7,057 nt of DNA from Parabacteroides sp. (GTDB lineage: Bacteria > Bacteroidota > Bacteroidia > Bacteroidales > Tannerellaceae): NCBI GenBank assembly GCA_019411205.1, contig DXRF01000163.1:1-7057 (forward strand). The letters run 5' to 3'. The translations under genes were made by a program, and so were the position numbers. How positions within the stretch are numbered: the first letter of the stretch is position 1; each line of letters opens with the position of its first letter. The notes under the pieces are model-generated. The model saw only the letters and a list, made by a program, of their open reading frames with translations, searched no databases and was not told the origin of the DNA. Of the stretch, positions 1-6,959 are shown in pieces.

Positions 1-169
1 ATATATGACTATATATCAATCTATTATATATACCATGAAAAGATACGAGAAAGTAATGTTGTAGTATTTCTTTCCACTCAAAACACTTGCGCAAGCCATG
101 TAGTAGTCTTTTCTTTGTACACCCCTGCGGATTATCTTTTCTTTGCGACCAAAATCTAATTTTTTAGAC
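1..169 (+). promoter_or_regulatory. AT-rich upstream region of the sqr-like gene
   Basis: There is no credible gene here; the only short ATG frame (35-64) encodes nine residues. The first 35 bases are almost entirely A/T. A perfect 10-bp palindrome, CTTGCGCAAG, lies at 86-95, about 75 bases before the chosen start, and could be an operator. T-rich stretches at 109-117 and 133-145 resemble parts of the Bacteroidota -33/-7 promoter (TTTG and TAnnTTTG): TTTG at 114-117 and TATCTTTT at 133-140. The 15-base gap between them is shorter than usual and the -7 match is imperfect, so I do not fix a promoter. The presence of control elements is inferred only from position. Confidence 0.3.
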
Positions 170-1546
170 ATGATGAAACACGAACTGGAAGATCAATTAA
201 AGGCATTTGAGAAGAAAGGCATCGACCGCCGCCACTTTTTCAAACTGATGGCAATGGCCGGTTTACTGACTGCTACAAGTACACAAAAGGCAAAAGCTTT
301 TTCAAGCAAAGCCAAAGGTAAAATTGTAATTATCGGTGGAGGTGCTGCCGGTATCAGTATGGCTGCTCGGTTAAAGAGCTGGCTGGACAATCCGGATATC
401 ACTTTGATCGATCCCAGTGACCGTCAGTTTTATCAGCCGGGTTTCACCCTGATCGCATCAGGTGTGTACCAACCGGACGAGGTCTGGAGAAAGCAGGAGG
501 ACTGCATGCCCAGCGATATCAAATGGATTAAAGATTCTGTTGTTGCCGTTGATCCCGTATGGAATCAGGTAACGACTAAAAATAACGGAAAGATCGCCTA
601 CGACTTCCTGGTCCTGACTCCCGGACTCCAAATCAACTGGGAAAAGGTGGAAGGTATCACGCAAGCGACACTCGGACAAGGGAACGCCCACACCATCTAC
701 GACTTCGAAGGTGCACAAAAGACTTGGAAAGCCATACAGGAATTCTCCAAGACAGGTGGACGTGGAATCTATACCGACACTTATACCAAGCACAAATGCG
801 GAGGTGCTCCCAAGAAAATCTGTTTGTTGACAGAACACTATACCCGCAAACAGGGAACACGCGAAACGGTGGATCTGAATTTCTACACAGCATCCAAAGA
901 ACTCTATGACGTTCCGTTTTTCACTCCCCGCTTGTTGGAAATCTACAAAGAGCGCAACATTCCTATCAACCTGAATGTACGTGTGAAAGGTGTGGACACG
1001 GCTGCCAAGCAGGTTCATTTCGAGAAGATCGAAACCGTGGGCGATCAGAAAGTTTACACTCCGTTTGTAGAAGATTATGACTTCCTGCATTTCACACCGC
1101 CGATGTCGGCCCCCGATTTTGTAAGAGAAGCCGGACTGGGCTGGACGGAAGGTAAACTGGCTGCCGAGGCCTGGGTTATGGTAGACAAAGAGACGTTGGT
1201 CCACAAAACATATCCGAACATCATCTCCTTAGGAGACGTAGCCGGAATCCCGACCAGCAAGACATCTGCCGCCATCCGCAAGCAGGTGCCGATCGCTGCC
1301 AAGAACCTGATCTCACTGATGGAAGGCAAAGAGCCGGTAGAGAAATACGACGGATATGCCGCTTGTCCGATCGTAACGGACTACGGACATGTTCTCTTGT
1401 GCGAGTTCGACTACAAGAAAGAGCCGCAAAACTCGTTCCCGTTCACGTTGCTGGACACATCGAAAGAGCAATGGGCCGCATGGCTGTTGAAGGTTTATTT
1501 CCTGAAACCCATGTATTTCTACGGAATGTTGAACGGATGGGCATGA
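170..1546 (+). CDS. sqr: Type II sulfide:quinone oxidoreductase-like flavoprotein with Tat signal
   Basis: This 458-residue protein probably oxidises sulfide to sulfane sulfur and passes electrons through FAD to membrane quinone (menaquinone is likely in this group). The FAD dinucleotide-binding motif IIGGGAAG is at about residues 54-61, and a second FAD-contacting segment, GDVAGIPTSK, is at about 355-364. The two redox cysteines expected of the family are visible: Cys210 in KCGGAPKK and Cys399 in YDGYAACPIVT. These blocks, with the following CEFDYKKEP and the hydrophobic C-terminus, closely resemble animal mitochondrial SQOR (from memory), which places it in type II. The N-terminus has a twin-arginine motif, DRRHFFK (Arg20-Arg21), a short hydrophobic stretch and an AKA cleavage-like site near residue 43, so export or periplasmic-face location is inferred. 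The open frame extends to a TTG at 143, but the ATG pair at 170/173 is the likelier start. It is monocistronic and followed by a terminator. A related flavocytochrome-like or NAD(P)H oxidoreductase role is the main alternative. Confidence 0.85.
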   Translation: MMKHELEDQLKAFEKKGIDRRHFFKLMAMAGLLTATSTQKAKAFSSKAKGKIVIIGGGAAGISMAARLKSWLDNPDITLIDPSDRQFYQPGFTLIASGVYQPDEVWRKQEDCMPSDIKWIKDSVVAVDPVWNQVTTKNNGKIAYDFLVLTPGLQINWEKVEGITQATLGQGNAHTIYDFEGAQKTWKAIQEFSKTGGRGIYTDTYTKHKCGGAPKKICLLTEHYTRKQGTRETVDLNFYTASKELYDVPFFTPRLLEIYKERNIPINLNVRVKGVDTAAKQVHFEKIETVGDQKVYTPFVEDYDFLHFTPPMSAPDFVREAGLGWTEGKLAAEAWVMVDKETLVHKTYPNIISLGDVAGIPTSKTSAAIRKQVPIAAKNLISLMEGKEPVEKYDGYAACPIVTDYGHVLLCEFDYKKEPQNSFPFTLLDTSKEQWAAWLLKVYFLKPMYFYGMLNGWA

Positions 1547-1585
1547 TAACTTAAAACAACTCCCTATAATAAAAATGCCAAACTG

Positions 1586-1625
1586 AAAATCCCCCGGCTC
1601 ACTTGTAAGAGTACGGGGGGATTTT
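1586..1625 (+). terminator. Intrinsic terminator after sqr
   Basis: A perfect 10-bp inverted repeat has arms AAAATCCCCC (1586-1595) and GGGGGATTTT (1616-1625), separated by a 20-base loop. It starts 39 bases after the sqr stop codon and continues into ATT-rich sequence. The stem has a GC core flanked by an A run on one side and a T run on the other, so it could also stop transcription arriving on the minus strand. The operon on the other side ends much further right, so its main role is probably for sqr. Confidence 0.8.
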
Positions 1626-2273
1626 ATTAACCGACATCAAATCAGTAGCCGAAAATTGTTATTGAGGGAAATTGAAACAAGCTCTGAACCCTCTACATTT
1701 CACCCCAATTAAAAACGGTGCAGTCAATAGCACAATATAAACCATTTACTACCAGTCGCTTACAGATGTTTTTCGTTCATTGTGGTTCAATCCTACATCT
1801 TAGAATAAATATATTAATATATATATAAGCATTTCTTTATGCCTTTTTAGACCGGCATAGGCAAAGAGACGACAAGAACGGGAGAAGTCCCTTCTTCCAC
1901 ATCCGGAAGTCCGGTCTTTTGCCTTCCGAACTCCTTGGTTTGACACGCCAAAGCCCCTTGTTTCGTACACAGAAGTCTCTTGTTTCAAGGCTCACCCAGA
2001 AATTGCACGATCGTCCTCACCCGCAGTTCCGTCTTTAGCTCCGGGTTTGTCCCTCATCCATTCGGACAACCGTTATCCAGCCGATACCGGTATTTCCTAC
2101 CTCTTCCTACCTGTTTCTGCACTGATCTTCGCCGATCTTCCCGAAACTGTATTCCTGCCTGTAGCGGGGCCTTATCTTCGTACTGTCATCGATAATCAAA
2201 AAAAATCCTTCATCTACACAATCCAACTATGCAACAAATATATAGATTATTCTCCACAAACTTTCGTTGCCGG
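1626..2273. other. Gene-free convergent intergenic region
   Basis: About 650 bases lie between the sqr terminator and the btuF stop codon. Short open frames exist on both strands, but none has a start context, motif or family resemblance I would support. Contents in order: a featureless stretch (1626-1800); an AT-rich patch with the 14-bp palindrome ATATATTAATATAT (1809-1822); a weak stem with ATGCC/GGCAT arms around 1839-1858; the 22-bp repeat array (1884-1993); a stretch to about 2195 that is pyrimidine-rich on the plus strand (44 of 60 bases C or T in 2101-2160); and a run of eight A at 2199-2206. On the minus strand that run is a T tract about 70 bases past the btuF stop, but I see no convincing stem in front of it. 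No tRNA or rRNA is recognisable. Confidence 0.6.
1884..1993. repeat. Degenerate 22-bp tandem repeat, five units
   Basis: Five units begin at exactly 1884, 1906, 1928, 1950 and 1972. Each has a 15-base core close to GAAGTCCCTTGTTTC followed by seven variable bases. By hand, core matches to this consensus are 13, 11, 11, 13 and 14 of 15. The spacing never departs from 22. Neighbouring sequence at about 2104-2125 has a weaker core-like stretch (ACCTGTTTC) six periods on, so the array may once have been longer. Core plus short variable spacer is too small for CRISPR, and no cas gene is present. Function is unknown; it may belong to a dispersed intergenic repeat family, but that needs genome comparison. 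Confidence 0.6.
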
Positions 2274-3392
2274 TTAGTCCTGCATCTTCCGATAGTAACG
2301 CGGACTGTAGCCGGGCAGCAATTCAGGATGGAACACCCAGATCAGGTCTTTCAGCAGGTAATCGGGATGCAAAGGAAATTCCTCATAATAAGGGACAAGT
2401 CCCGTATTGCAAGAATAAATCCGGCGATTCTTAAAGGCATCGAAGTTTTCATACGGCTCGTATTCGGCACGCAGGTCACCGTAGGTCATGTCTTCGGACT
2501 GGTTATACTTAATCAGCCACATATCGGCATGGATAGCCCGGTCGAGTACCGTCTCGAAAGCCAAAGGCGTACTTCCGGCTCCGGGGAGCTCCTTAAAAAC
2601 ATAATCGGCTCCGGCATCGGCATACATATTAGCGATATAGCTATCTCCCGCCGGCATAAACCAGGAAGCACCGAACTTCTTTTCGGAGATAACGGTCGGG
2701 CGAGGCATATCGGCCGTGACCAGCCGTTTCAGATCGAGATAACTCTTTTCCGTTTGCCTGAAAATGGAATCGGCCAACGCTTCCTTACCGAACAGCATCC
2801 CGTAGAAACGAATCCATTCGGTACGTCCCAACGGCAACGATTCCATATAATCGGCTCCCTCGATAATGGGGATTCCCAACTTCTCGACCGGCCCGTAGCC
2901 ACTATTCTGGAAAGGGGAAACGATCACAAGCTCGGCCCCTTTGTCGATCATCATCTCCACATTAGGGGCAGTCGCCTCTCCCATATCGGCAATCCGTCCG
3001 GCTTTCAGTCCTTCCCGGATGGCAGGGGTGTCCATATAGCGAGACTCGCAAACGCCTATGATCCGCCCTGTCTCGCCCAACTGGTCGATGATAGCCGCAT
3101 GCACGGATGTATAGACCACGACATTCTGTGCCGGAACCTGCACGACTGTCCCCTTCGGAAGGTTTTCGGGAACAGGCCGGTCACGGTCTACCAAAAGATA
3201 CCGTTGCAACAGGCGCGTGCTGTCCCACGGATCACGCACTTCAACAGCCGTATAGCCGTCAAAATGATGCACGGTAAAACCCTGGGCGTAGCGGATGGTG
3301 TCGGAAGAGAGGGAGTCTTCGGAATGGGAACTCTGCCTCATATTACAACTTAACATGAGGCAGAGTAAAAGGAAAGAAGCAAGCAACTTCAT
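2274..3392 (-). CDS. btuF: Cobalamin ABC-transporter substrate-binding lipoprotein (BtuF-like)
   Basis: This 372-residue lipoprotein probably binds corrinoid in the periplasm and delivers it to a BtuCD-type inner-membrane importer. A short signal peptide ends in the lipobox LMLSC (Cys16). The rest fits a class III (BtuF/FepB-type) two-lobe binding protein: N-lobe segment VVVYTSVHAAIIDQLGE at about residues 91-107, PNVEMMIDKGAELVIVSPF at 143-161, then EGADYMESLPLGRTEWIRF at 178-196, which is typical of the lobe surface docking to the permease (Glu184 is a candidate contact). The C-lobe has FGASWFMPAGDSYIANMYADA around 240-260, and the C-terminus has HPDYLLKDLIWVFHPELLP, a hallmark of Bacteroidota members. 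Its start lies two bases after the btuG stop, so it is the last gene of the operon. Ligand choice rests on the upstream cobalamin riboswitch and BtuB/BtuG; by sequence alone a haem or siderophore binder would be possible. No permease or ATPase follows. Its GC content (about 57-58% in three 60-base lines counted) is much higher than btuG. Confidence 0.85.
   Translation of the reverse strand: MKLLASFLLLCLMLSCNMRQSSHSEDSLSSDTIRYAQGFTVHHFDGYTAVEVRDPWDSTRLLQRYLLVDRDRPVPENLPKGTVVQVPAQNVVVYTSVHAAIIDQLGETGRIIGVCESRYMDTPAIREGLKAGRIADMGEATAPNVEMMIDKGAELVIVSPFQNSGYGPVEKLGIPIIEGADYMESLPLGRTEWIRFYGMLFGKEALADSIFRQTEKSYLDLKRLVTADMPRPTVISEKKFGASWFMPAGDSYIANMYADAGADYVFKELPGAGSTPLAFETVLDRAIHADMWLIKYNQSEDMTYGDLRAEYEPYENFDAFKNRRIYSCNTGLVPYYEEFPLHPDYLLKDLIWVFHPELLPGYSPRYYRKMQD
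3331..3365 (-). other. Perfect 11-bp hairpin within the 5' coding part of btuF
   Basis: The arms CTCTGCCTCAT (3331-3341) and ATGAGGCAGAG (3355-3365) are perfect complements around a 13-base loop. On the btuF mRNA the stem begins 27 bases after the A of the start codon and covers codons for the lipobox region. About half the pairs are G-C, so it should fold stably. It could slow ribosomes during export, protect the upstream btuB-btuG message from 3' exonucleases, or reduce btuF output relative to btuG. These roles are inferred. Confidence 0.75.
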
Positions 3393-3394
3393 TT

Positions 3395-4801
3395 TTATCG
3401 TTTTACAAATACAGCCTTAACAGGATTTAAACCAACTTCAAACTGGAATAACTTCTTACCACTCGCATCAAATGCATACACATCGCCATTCGTCTTATAA
3501 TCGGAAGCAGTAATATAAATATAACCGGTCGTCGGATCAGCTCCGATTTTATAAGGTTGATCAATAGAGGCTCCATCTGTGATAAAGTTATCTGAAATAA
3601 CCTTCTCATTTATTGCATCATAAGAAATAAATGAGATAACCTGGTTCCAGTTTGCATCATACTGTGAATAGATCATGTAAAGCTTATCGCCGACAGAAGC
3701 CATTTCTGTCGCATTCGTTTCTGTAATAGTCGTGACTTCATCTGTCTCGCTATCGATACGTTGGAAAGTATTCGGAATAGCACCGTAATCACCCATAGAA
3801 ACCAAATAAACATCTCCCTGGCTGTCTGTCACCAAGTTTACAGGATTTGTTACCACTTCGATCTTCTTCGTCTCTTGGAAAGATGCTAAATCGATAACAG
3901 ATACAGTCTTATCATACCCAACCGGAGTATTATAATCCAAACCACCGGAATTCGCCACATATAATTTATTATTGGCAACCACCAATTGCTCCGGATTACG
4001 GCCAACTTTTACTTTCTGTTCGATTTCTAAAGATGCCGTATCCAAACGGGCTACATAACCATCATACAAGGACACATATACTTTTCCTTCATTAGCTGTA
4101 AAGAAACGGGGTAATAAGGCATCGCCACTCGATTTGATCTGTTTGATAGATTTACCACTCAAGTCTGTCACTTCGATAATGCTGGAACCATAAACAGCTA
4201 TATACATTTTAGAACCATATACAATCATATCGTTAGCCGTGTCACCCAATCCTCTTTCATTCACGTTCAGGAAAGTATCAACAGTCATCGTCAACGTATT
4301 CAGATTGAAACATGAAAGGCCAGCATTGTTACTCCCCATCTTTCCACTATTCAGAAAATAGATACCACCATTATCTACAGGTTCTGGCTCCGGCTCCGGG
4401 CTGTCCGGTGTGAGATCCTGGATTTTCACACTTGCCAAAGCCTCTGATTCTCCCTGTGCATTACATGCAACCACTATAATATATGTATCGGCAGTTACAC
4501 TGGTTTCAATAGCATAGCTGTTTGTTCCGACTTCAACTTCACCCAATTTCGTATCTCTACCCTTTCCATCGGCAGACAGATAAATAACATATTTAGTGAT
4601 ATTGGATACATTTTCCGGGGCAGTCCATTTCAATGTACCTTTAATTACTCCTTCAACCTGATCCGTATCTGTAAAAGTGACCCCAGTCACAACTTCTGTC
4701 GGAACAGTAAGCTGATTTTCATCTTCATCCTTACATCCTGTAAAAACAAAAGACATCAGTGCACATAGGACTGAAACAAAAAAAACACTTTTCTTCTTCA
4801 T
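3395..4801 (-). CDS. btuG: Surface-exposed cobalamin-binding lipoprotein, YncE-like beta-propeller (BtuG)
   Basis: This 468-residue protein is likely the extracellular B12-capturing partner of BtuB. The signal peptide ends in lipobox VFTGC (Cys23), and the cysteine is followed by KDEDE, matching the acidic export signal that sends Bacteroidota lipoproteins to the cell surface. Residues about 33-127 look like one fibronectin type III-like beta-sandwich (LKWTAPENVSNITKYVIYLS, then TYIIVVACNAQGES). A PDSPEPEPEP linker follows at 132-141. Residues about 145-468 form a beta-propeller with repeated blade signatures such as VGRNPEQLVVANNKLYVANS, TNPVNLVTDSQGDVYLVS and GLNPVKAVFV, as in YncE/DUF5074 proteins. 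Family knowledge: BtuG of human-gut Bacteroides binds cobalamin extremely tightly and docks on BtuB. The gene starts 20 bases after the btuB stop behind an A-rich leader with no Shine-Dalgarno site, and its stop is two bases before btuF. It is AT-rich (about 33-40% GC in lines counted). An unrelated propeller lipoprotein is unlikely given the riboswitch and partners. Confidence 0.87.
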   Translation of the reverse strand: MKKKSVFFVSVLCALMSFVFTGCKDEDENQLTVPTEVVTGVTFTDTDQVEGVIKGTLKWTAPENVSNITKYVIYLSADGKGRDTKLGEVEVGTNSYAIETSVTADTYIIVVACNAQGESEALASVKIQDLTPDSPEPEPEPVDNGGIYFLNSGKMGSNNAGLSCFNLNTLTMTVDTFLNVNERGLGDTANDMIVYGSKMYIAVYGSSIIEVTDLSGKSIKQIKSSGDALLPRFFTANEGKVYVSLYDGYVARLDTASLEIEQKVKVGRNPEQLVVANNKLYVANSGGLDYNTPVGYDKTVSVIDLASFQETKKIEVVTNPVNLVTDSQGDVYLVSMGDYGAIPNTFQRIDSETDEVTTITETNATEMASVGDKLYMIYSQYDANWNQVISFISYDAINEKVISDNFITDGASIDQPYKIGADPTTGYIYITASDYKTNGDVYAFDASGKKLFQFEVGLNPVKAVFVKR

Positions 4802-4821
4802 ACTATTTCTATTTTATCTAA

Positions 4822-6837
4822 TTAATATGTAATACTTAAACTAAATCTCCATGAACGCCCCGGCATCGGATAATACTGAATAATGTCATACGTTTTATCT
4901 GTCAGATTCAGGATATCTCCCTGCACCTTGAACATACACTTCTTCAATGCAAAACTCCGGTTTACAGAAAGACTGTGTTCGAGATATGAATCTATTTGAT
5001 TTGCCTCTATATTCTGCGGAAGGGCATAACGGTCACCTGCTGCCACAAGCGTATAGGTCACATTCACCCAAGGGTTTTCCAATGATGCCGAAACAGACCC
5101 CGAATGCCGTGGGGTATAAGGTATCTGATTCTTATAATTTTTTTCTTCCGGGTCAGTTACATCGATCGCATCCTGGTAGCTATAAGCGGACAAGAGCAAG
5201 AGGGAAAAAGTCTTATATAAAGGTATATTGGCACTTAGATTTACATCTATTCCCTTTATTTCCACTTCTCCCATATTCATCATTTTCCAGATGTACATAT
5301 TCGGAATGGCGACAATCTTATCACTTACCTTATTATAATAGCCGTCAACAGAAACACTTAACAGGCGTATAAAAGGACTTATCTCATCATTCCATGTAAA
5401 CCCGATATTATATTGAGTTGCTTTTTCCGGTTTCAAATTGACATTCCCCATACGCAGATAATACAGATCCGTAAAAGTCGGAACACGGAATATATCTTTA
5501 TAAGAAGCCCGAATACGAAATGACTGTTCCTGGAACGGACGCCAGGAGATACTTACTGCCGGAGAAAGCCTTTTCTTATCTGCCGGCCTATCTCCATTCT
5601 CAACCTTGTCCGTTATATAAGTGCTCAGCAAACTGGCTGTAGCTGTCAATACCGGGCTTTTATATTGTGCGGCAAATGCGGTAAGCGAAGTCCAACGTTT
5701 AGGAGTCGGAGCATTAACAAAATTGTTTTCCAAAGTATTCCGTGCGATATCCGTATTCAACGAAAAAGAAACATAAGAAAAGGGTGAATACAAAATTCCG
5801 GCCGATCCATAATACTCGTTTTGGGTATTCAAATCTTCCTGTTTGCCCCCGGAATATTTATTGCTGATATCACGATACTTACTGAATGAATAATTGTATT
5901 TGGCATTTGCCTGGAATTTCAAGCGATCAAACCATTCGTTCTCATAATGAAACTGTGTAAAAAAGTCATTATCCCATACCCGTTCACGGGCATTGCTATT
6001 ATAAAGAATTACCGAACCGGGAAGTCCCCGTTCCGAATCGTAATAATAAACCTTGCCATTCAATTTTCCACCCCGTCCGAAATGACCATACACATTTCCT
6101 TCCAGACGAAGAGACTGAACATCGCTGTTCTTACGGATTTCTTCTGTAACCTCCTTACCGTTTATCAGTGTAAAAGGATAATCTCCTTTTGCACTCAACC
6201 AATCTGCATGCAGAGATGCGGACCACCGATTTCCTATTCTCTGCTCATAACGTACCACCGGGTTGAACAATCCGAATGAACCTCCTTTCAGTTTCACATA
6301 AGCATTATAAGATTTTTCCTTAAACAGGGGGGCCGCAGTCTTTATGTTCAACGCCCCTGCCGAAGCGTACATCCGTGCCGTCTGGAAGATGTCGTCGGCC
6401 TGACCGATCGACAGGGAGATCATGTCGACATTGTCCAGTGAGAAGCGGCTGATATCCACCTGGCCGCTCTGTGCGTCCGTGACCGTCACCCCGTCATAGC
6501 AGACAGCCGTATGTTTGGCACCGAGGCTGCGGACGGAAACGGTTTTCAAACCTCCTATGCCTCCGTAATCCTGTACGGTCACACCGGAGAAGCGTTTTAC
6601 GGCTTCCGACAAGTCCTGCACACCGAGCCGTTCGATCCCGGCCTTGTCCATCACCTGGAGCGGCGTACTCTCGCGGGTGGTGGAAGGGCGCACCTTTCCC
6701 AGCACCTCGACACCCGAAAGCTGGTGATAGGTCGTCGTGTCTACCTGCGCATACAAAGCGGCAAACGGAAACAGCCAGGCACATAACAGGCCCGACAATC
6801 GTTTTACAAATAAATTCTGCATACCTTTTCGATTCAT
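4822..6837 (-). CDS. btuB: TonB-dependent outer-membrane cobalamin receptor (BtuB)
   Basis: This protein (671 residues from the chosen start) imports corrinoids across the outer membrane using TonB energy. A signal peptide ends near FAALYA|Q (about residue 30); the plug domain runs to about residue 170, with GVEVLGKV as a possible TonB-box region (about 42-49), then YGGIGGLKTVSVRSLGAKHT and YDGVTVTDAQSGQVDISRF. A barrel of about 500 residues follows, including the family signature FRVPTFTDLYYLRMGN..NLKPEKATQYNIGF (from about 450), and it ends in aromatic Tyr (SLSITY). It lacks the N-terminal carboxypeptidase-like extension of SusC proteins, consistent with a small-ligand receptor. The open frame continues to an ATG at 6927, but that lies inside the conserved core of the cobalamin riboswitch, so the start must be later. 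ATG at 6837 follows AAAGGG and the switch hairpin; ATG at 6822 is the alternative and gives a 25-residue signal peptide. Codons for the plug are GC-rich (50-67% per line), whereas the barrel is 32-47%. First gene of the operon with btuG and btuF. Confidence 0.9.
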   Translation of the reverse strand: MNRKGMQNLFVKRLSGLLCAWLFPFAALYAQVDTTTYHQLSGVEVLGKVRPSTTRESTPLQVMDKAGIERLGVQDLSEAVKRFSGVTVQDYGGIGGLKTVSVRSLGAKHTAVCYDGVTVTDAQSGQVDISRFSLDNVDMISLSIGQADDIFQTARMYASAGALNIKTAAPLFKEKSYNAYVKLKGGSFGLFNPVVRYEQRIGNRWSASLHADWLSAKGDYPFTLINGKEVTEEIRKNSDVQSLRLEGNVYGHFGRGGKLNGKVYYYDSERGLPGSVILYNSNARERVWDNDFFTQFHYENEWFDRLKFQANAKYNYSFSKYRDISNKYSGGKQEDLNTQNEYYGSAGILYSPFSYVSFSLNTDIARNTLENNFVNAPTPKRWTSLTAFAAQYKSPVLTATASLLSTYITDKVENGDRPADKKRLSPAVSISWRPFQEQSFRIRASYKDIFRVPTFTDLYYLRMGNVNLKPEKATQYNIGFTWNDEISPFIRLLSVSVDGYYNKVSDKIVAIPNMYIWKMMNMGEVEIKGIDVNLSANIPLYKTFSLLLLSAYSYQDAIDVTDPEEKNYKNQIPYTPRHSGSVSASLENPWVNVTYTLVAAGDRYALPQNIEANQIDSYLEHSLSVNRSFALKKCMFKVQGDILNLTDKTYDIIQYYPMPGRSWRFSLSITY

Positions 6838-6839
6838 CA

Positions 6840-6858
6840 GTCCCTTTACCCGAGGAAC
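6840..6858 (-). promoter_or_regulatory. Expression-platform hairpin (P13-like) sequestering the btuB ribosome-binding region
   Basis: On the mRNA, GTTCC (6858-6854) can pair with GGGAC (6844-6840), including one G-U pair, leaving a 9-base loop TCGGGTAAA. The 3' arm and loop contain AAAGGG, the only Shine-Dalgarno-like sequence before the ATG at 6837, two bases past the stem. The loop sequence CGGGTA (6852-6847) is the exact complement of TACCCG (7046-7041) in the aptamer L5 loop. In characterised cobalamin riboswitches an L5-L13 kissing interaction forms when ligand binds and blocks ribosome access; the same arrangement is inferred here, giving translational repression. Confidence 0.7.
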
Positions 6859-6904
6859 CGGATACCGAATAATGGCAGGTTTTCTGGCTTGTTCCCCCCT
6901 TTTC

Positions 6905-6932
6905 AATTGATAATTGATAATGGACAATTATC
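6905..6932. repeat. Heptamer repeat array A inside the riboswitch (four units)
   Basis: Four consecutive 7-bp units, plus-strand AATTGAT, AATTGAT, AATGGAC and AATTATC, lie between the B12 box and the GGGAAGG block. On the RNA, TTGATAATTG and CAATTATCAA are exact complements around an 8-base loop, so the array can fold as a long AU-rich peripheral hairpin without touching the conserved core. The repeat type (AATTNNN) is the same as in array B. Confidence 0.75.
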
Positions 6933-6959
6933 AACTAACGGCAGCCTTCCCGGTGTTCA

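Noticed and set aside
143..169. TTG start that would add nine residues to the SQR
   Set aside because: The ATG pair at 170/173 gives a complete Tat-type N-terminus, and the added residues have no recognisable role.
458..1204. Minus-strand open frame of 248 codons within sqr
   Set aside because: It is cysteine- and histidine-rich with no coherent motif, and lies wholly inside a well-supported flavoprotein gene.
1800..1988. Minus-strand 62-codon open frame over the 22-bp repeats
   Set aside because: A 22-base period is not a multiple of three, and the translated product is only the repeat read in shifting frames. No start context or family match.
1884..1993. CRISPR array
   Set aside because: The core is only 15 degenerate bases with 7-base gaps, far below CRISPR repeat and spacer sizes, and no cas gene is nearby.
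2199..2206. T-tract terminator for the btu operon
   Set aside because: The eight-base tract is about 70 bases past the btuF stop, and I find no stable stem directly before it, so I do not annotate it as a terminator.
1980..2277. Two overlapping plus-strand short frames (71 and 76 codons)
   Set aside because: They overlap in different frames across the pyrimidine-rich stretch, have low-complexity composition, and show no motif.
2229..3353. Long plus-strand open frame (374 codons) opposite btuF
   Set aside because: It mirrors btuF almost exactly, shows no recognisable domain, and is a side effect of the GC-rich codon use on the other strand. The minus-strand protein has a lipobox and clear binding-protein signatures.
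6838..6927. N-terminal extension of BtuB from the ATG at 6927
   Set aside because: These codons are the 3' part of the cobalamin riboswitch, including the B12 box and switch hairpin, and would place 30 non-signal residues before the signal peptide.
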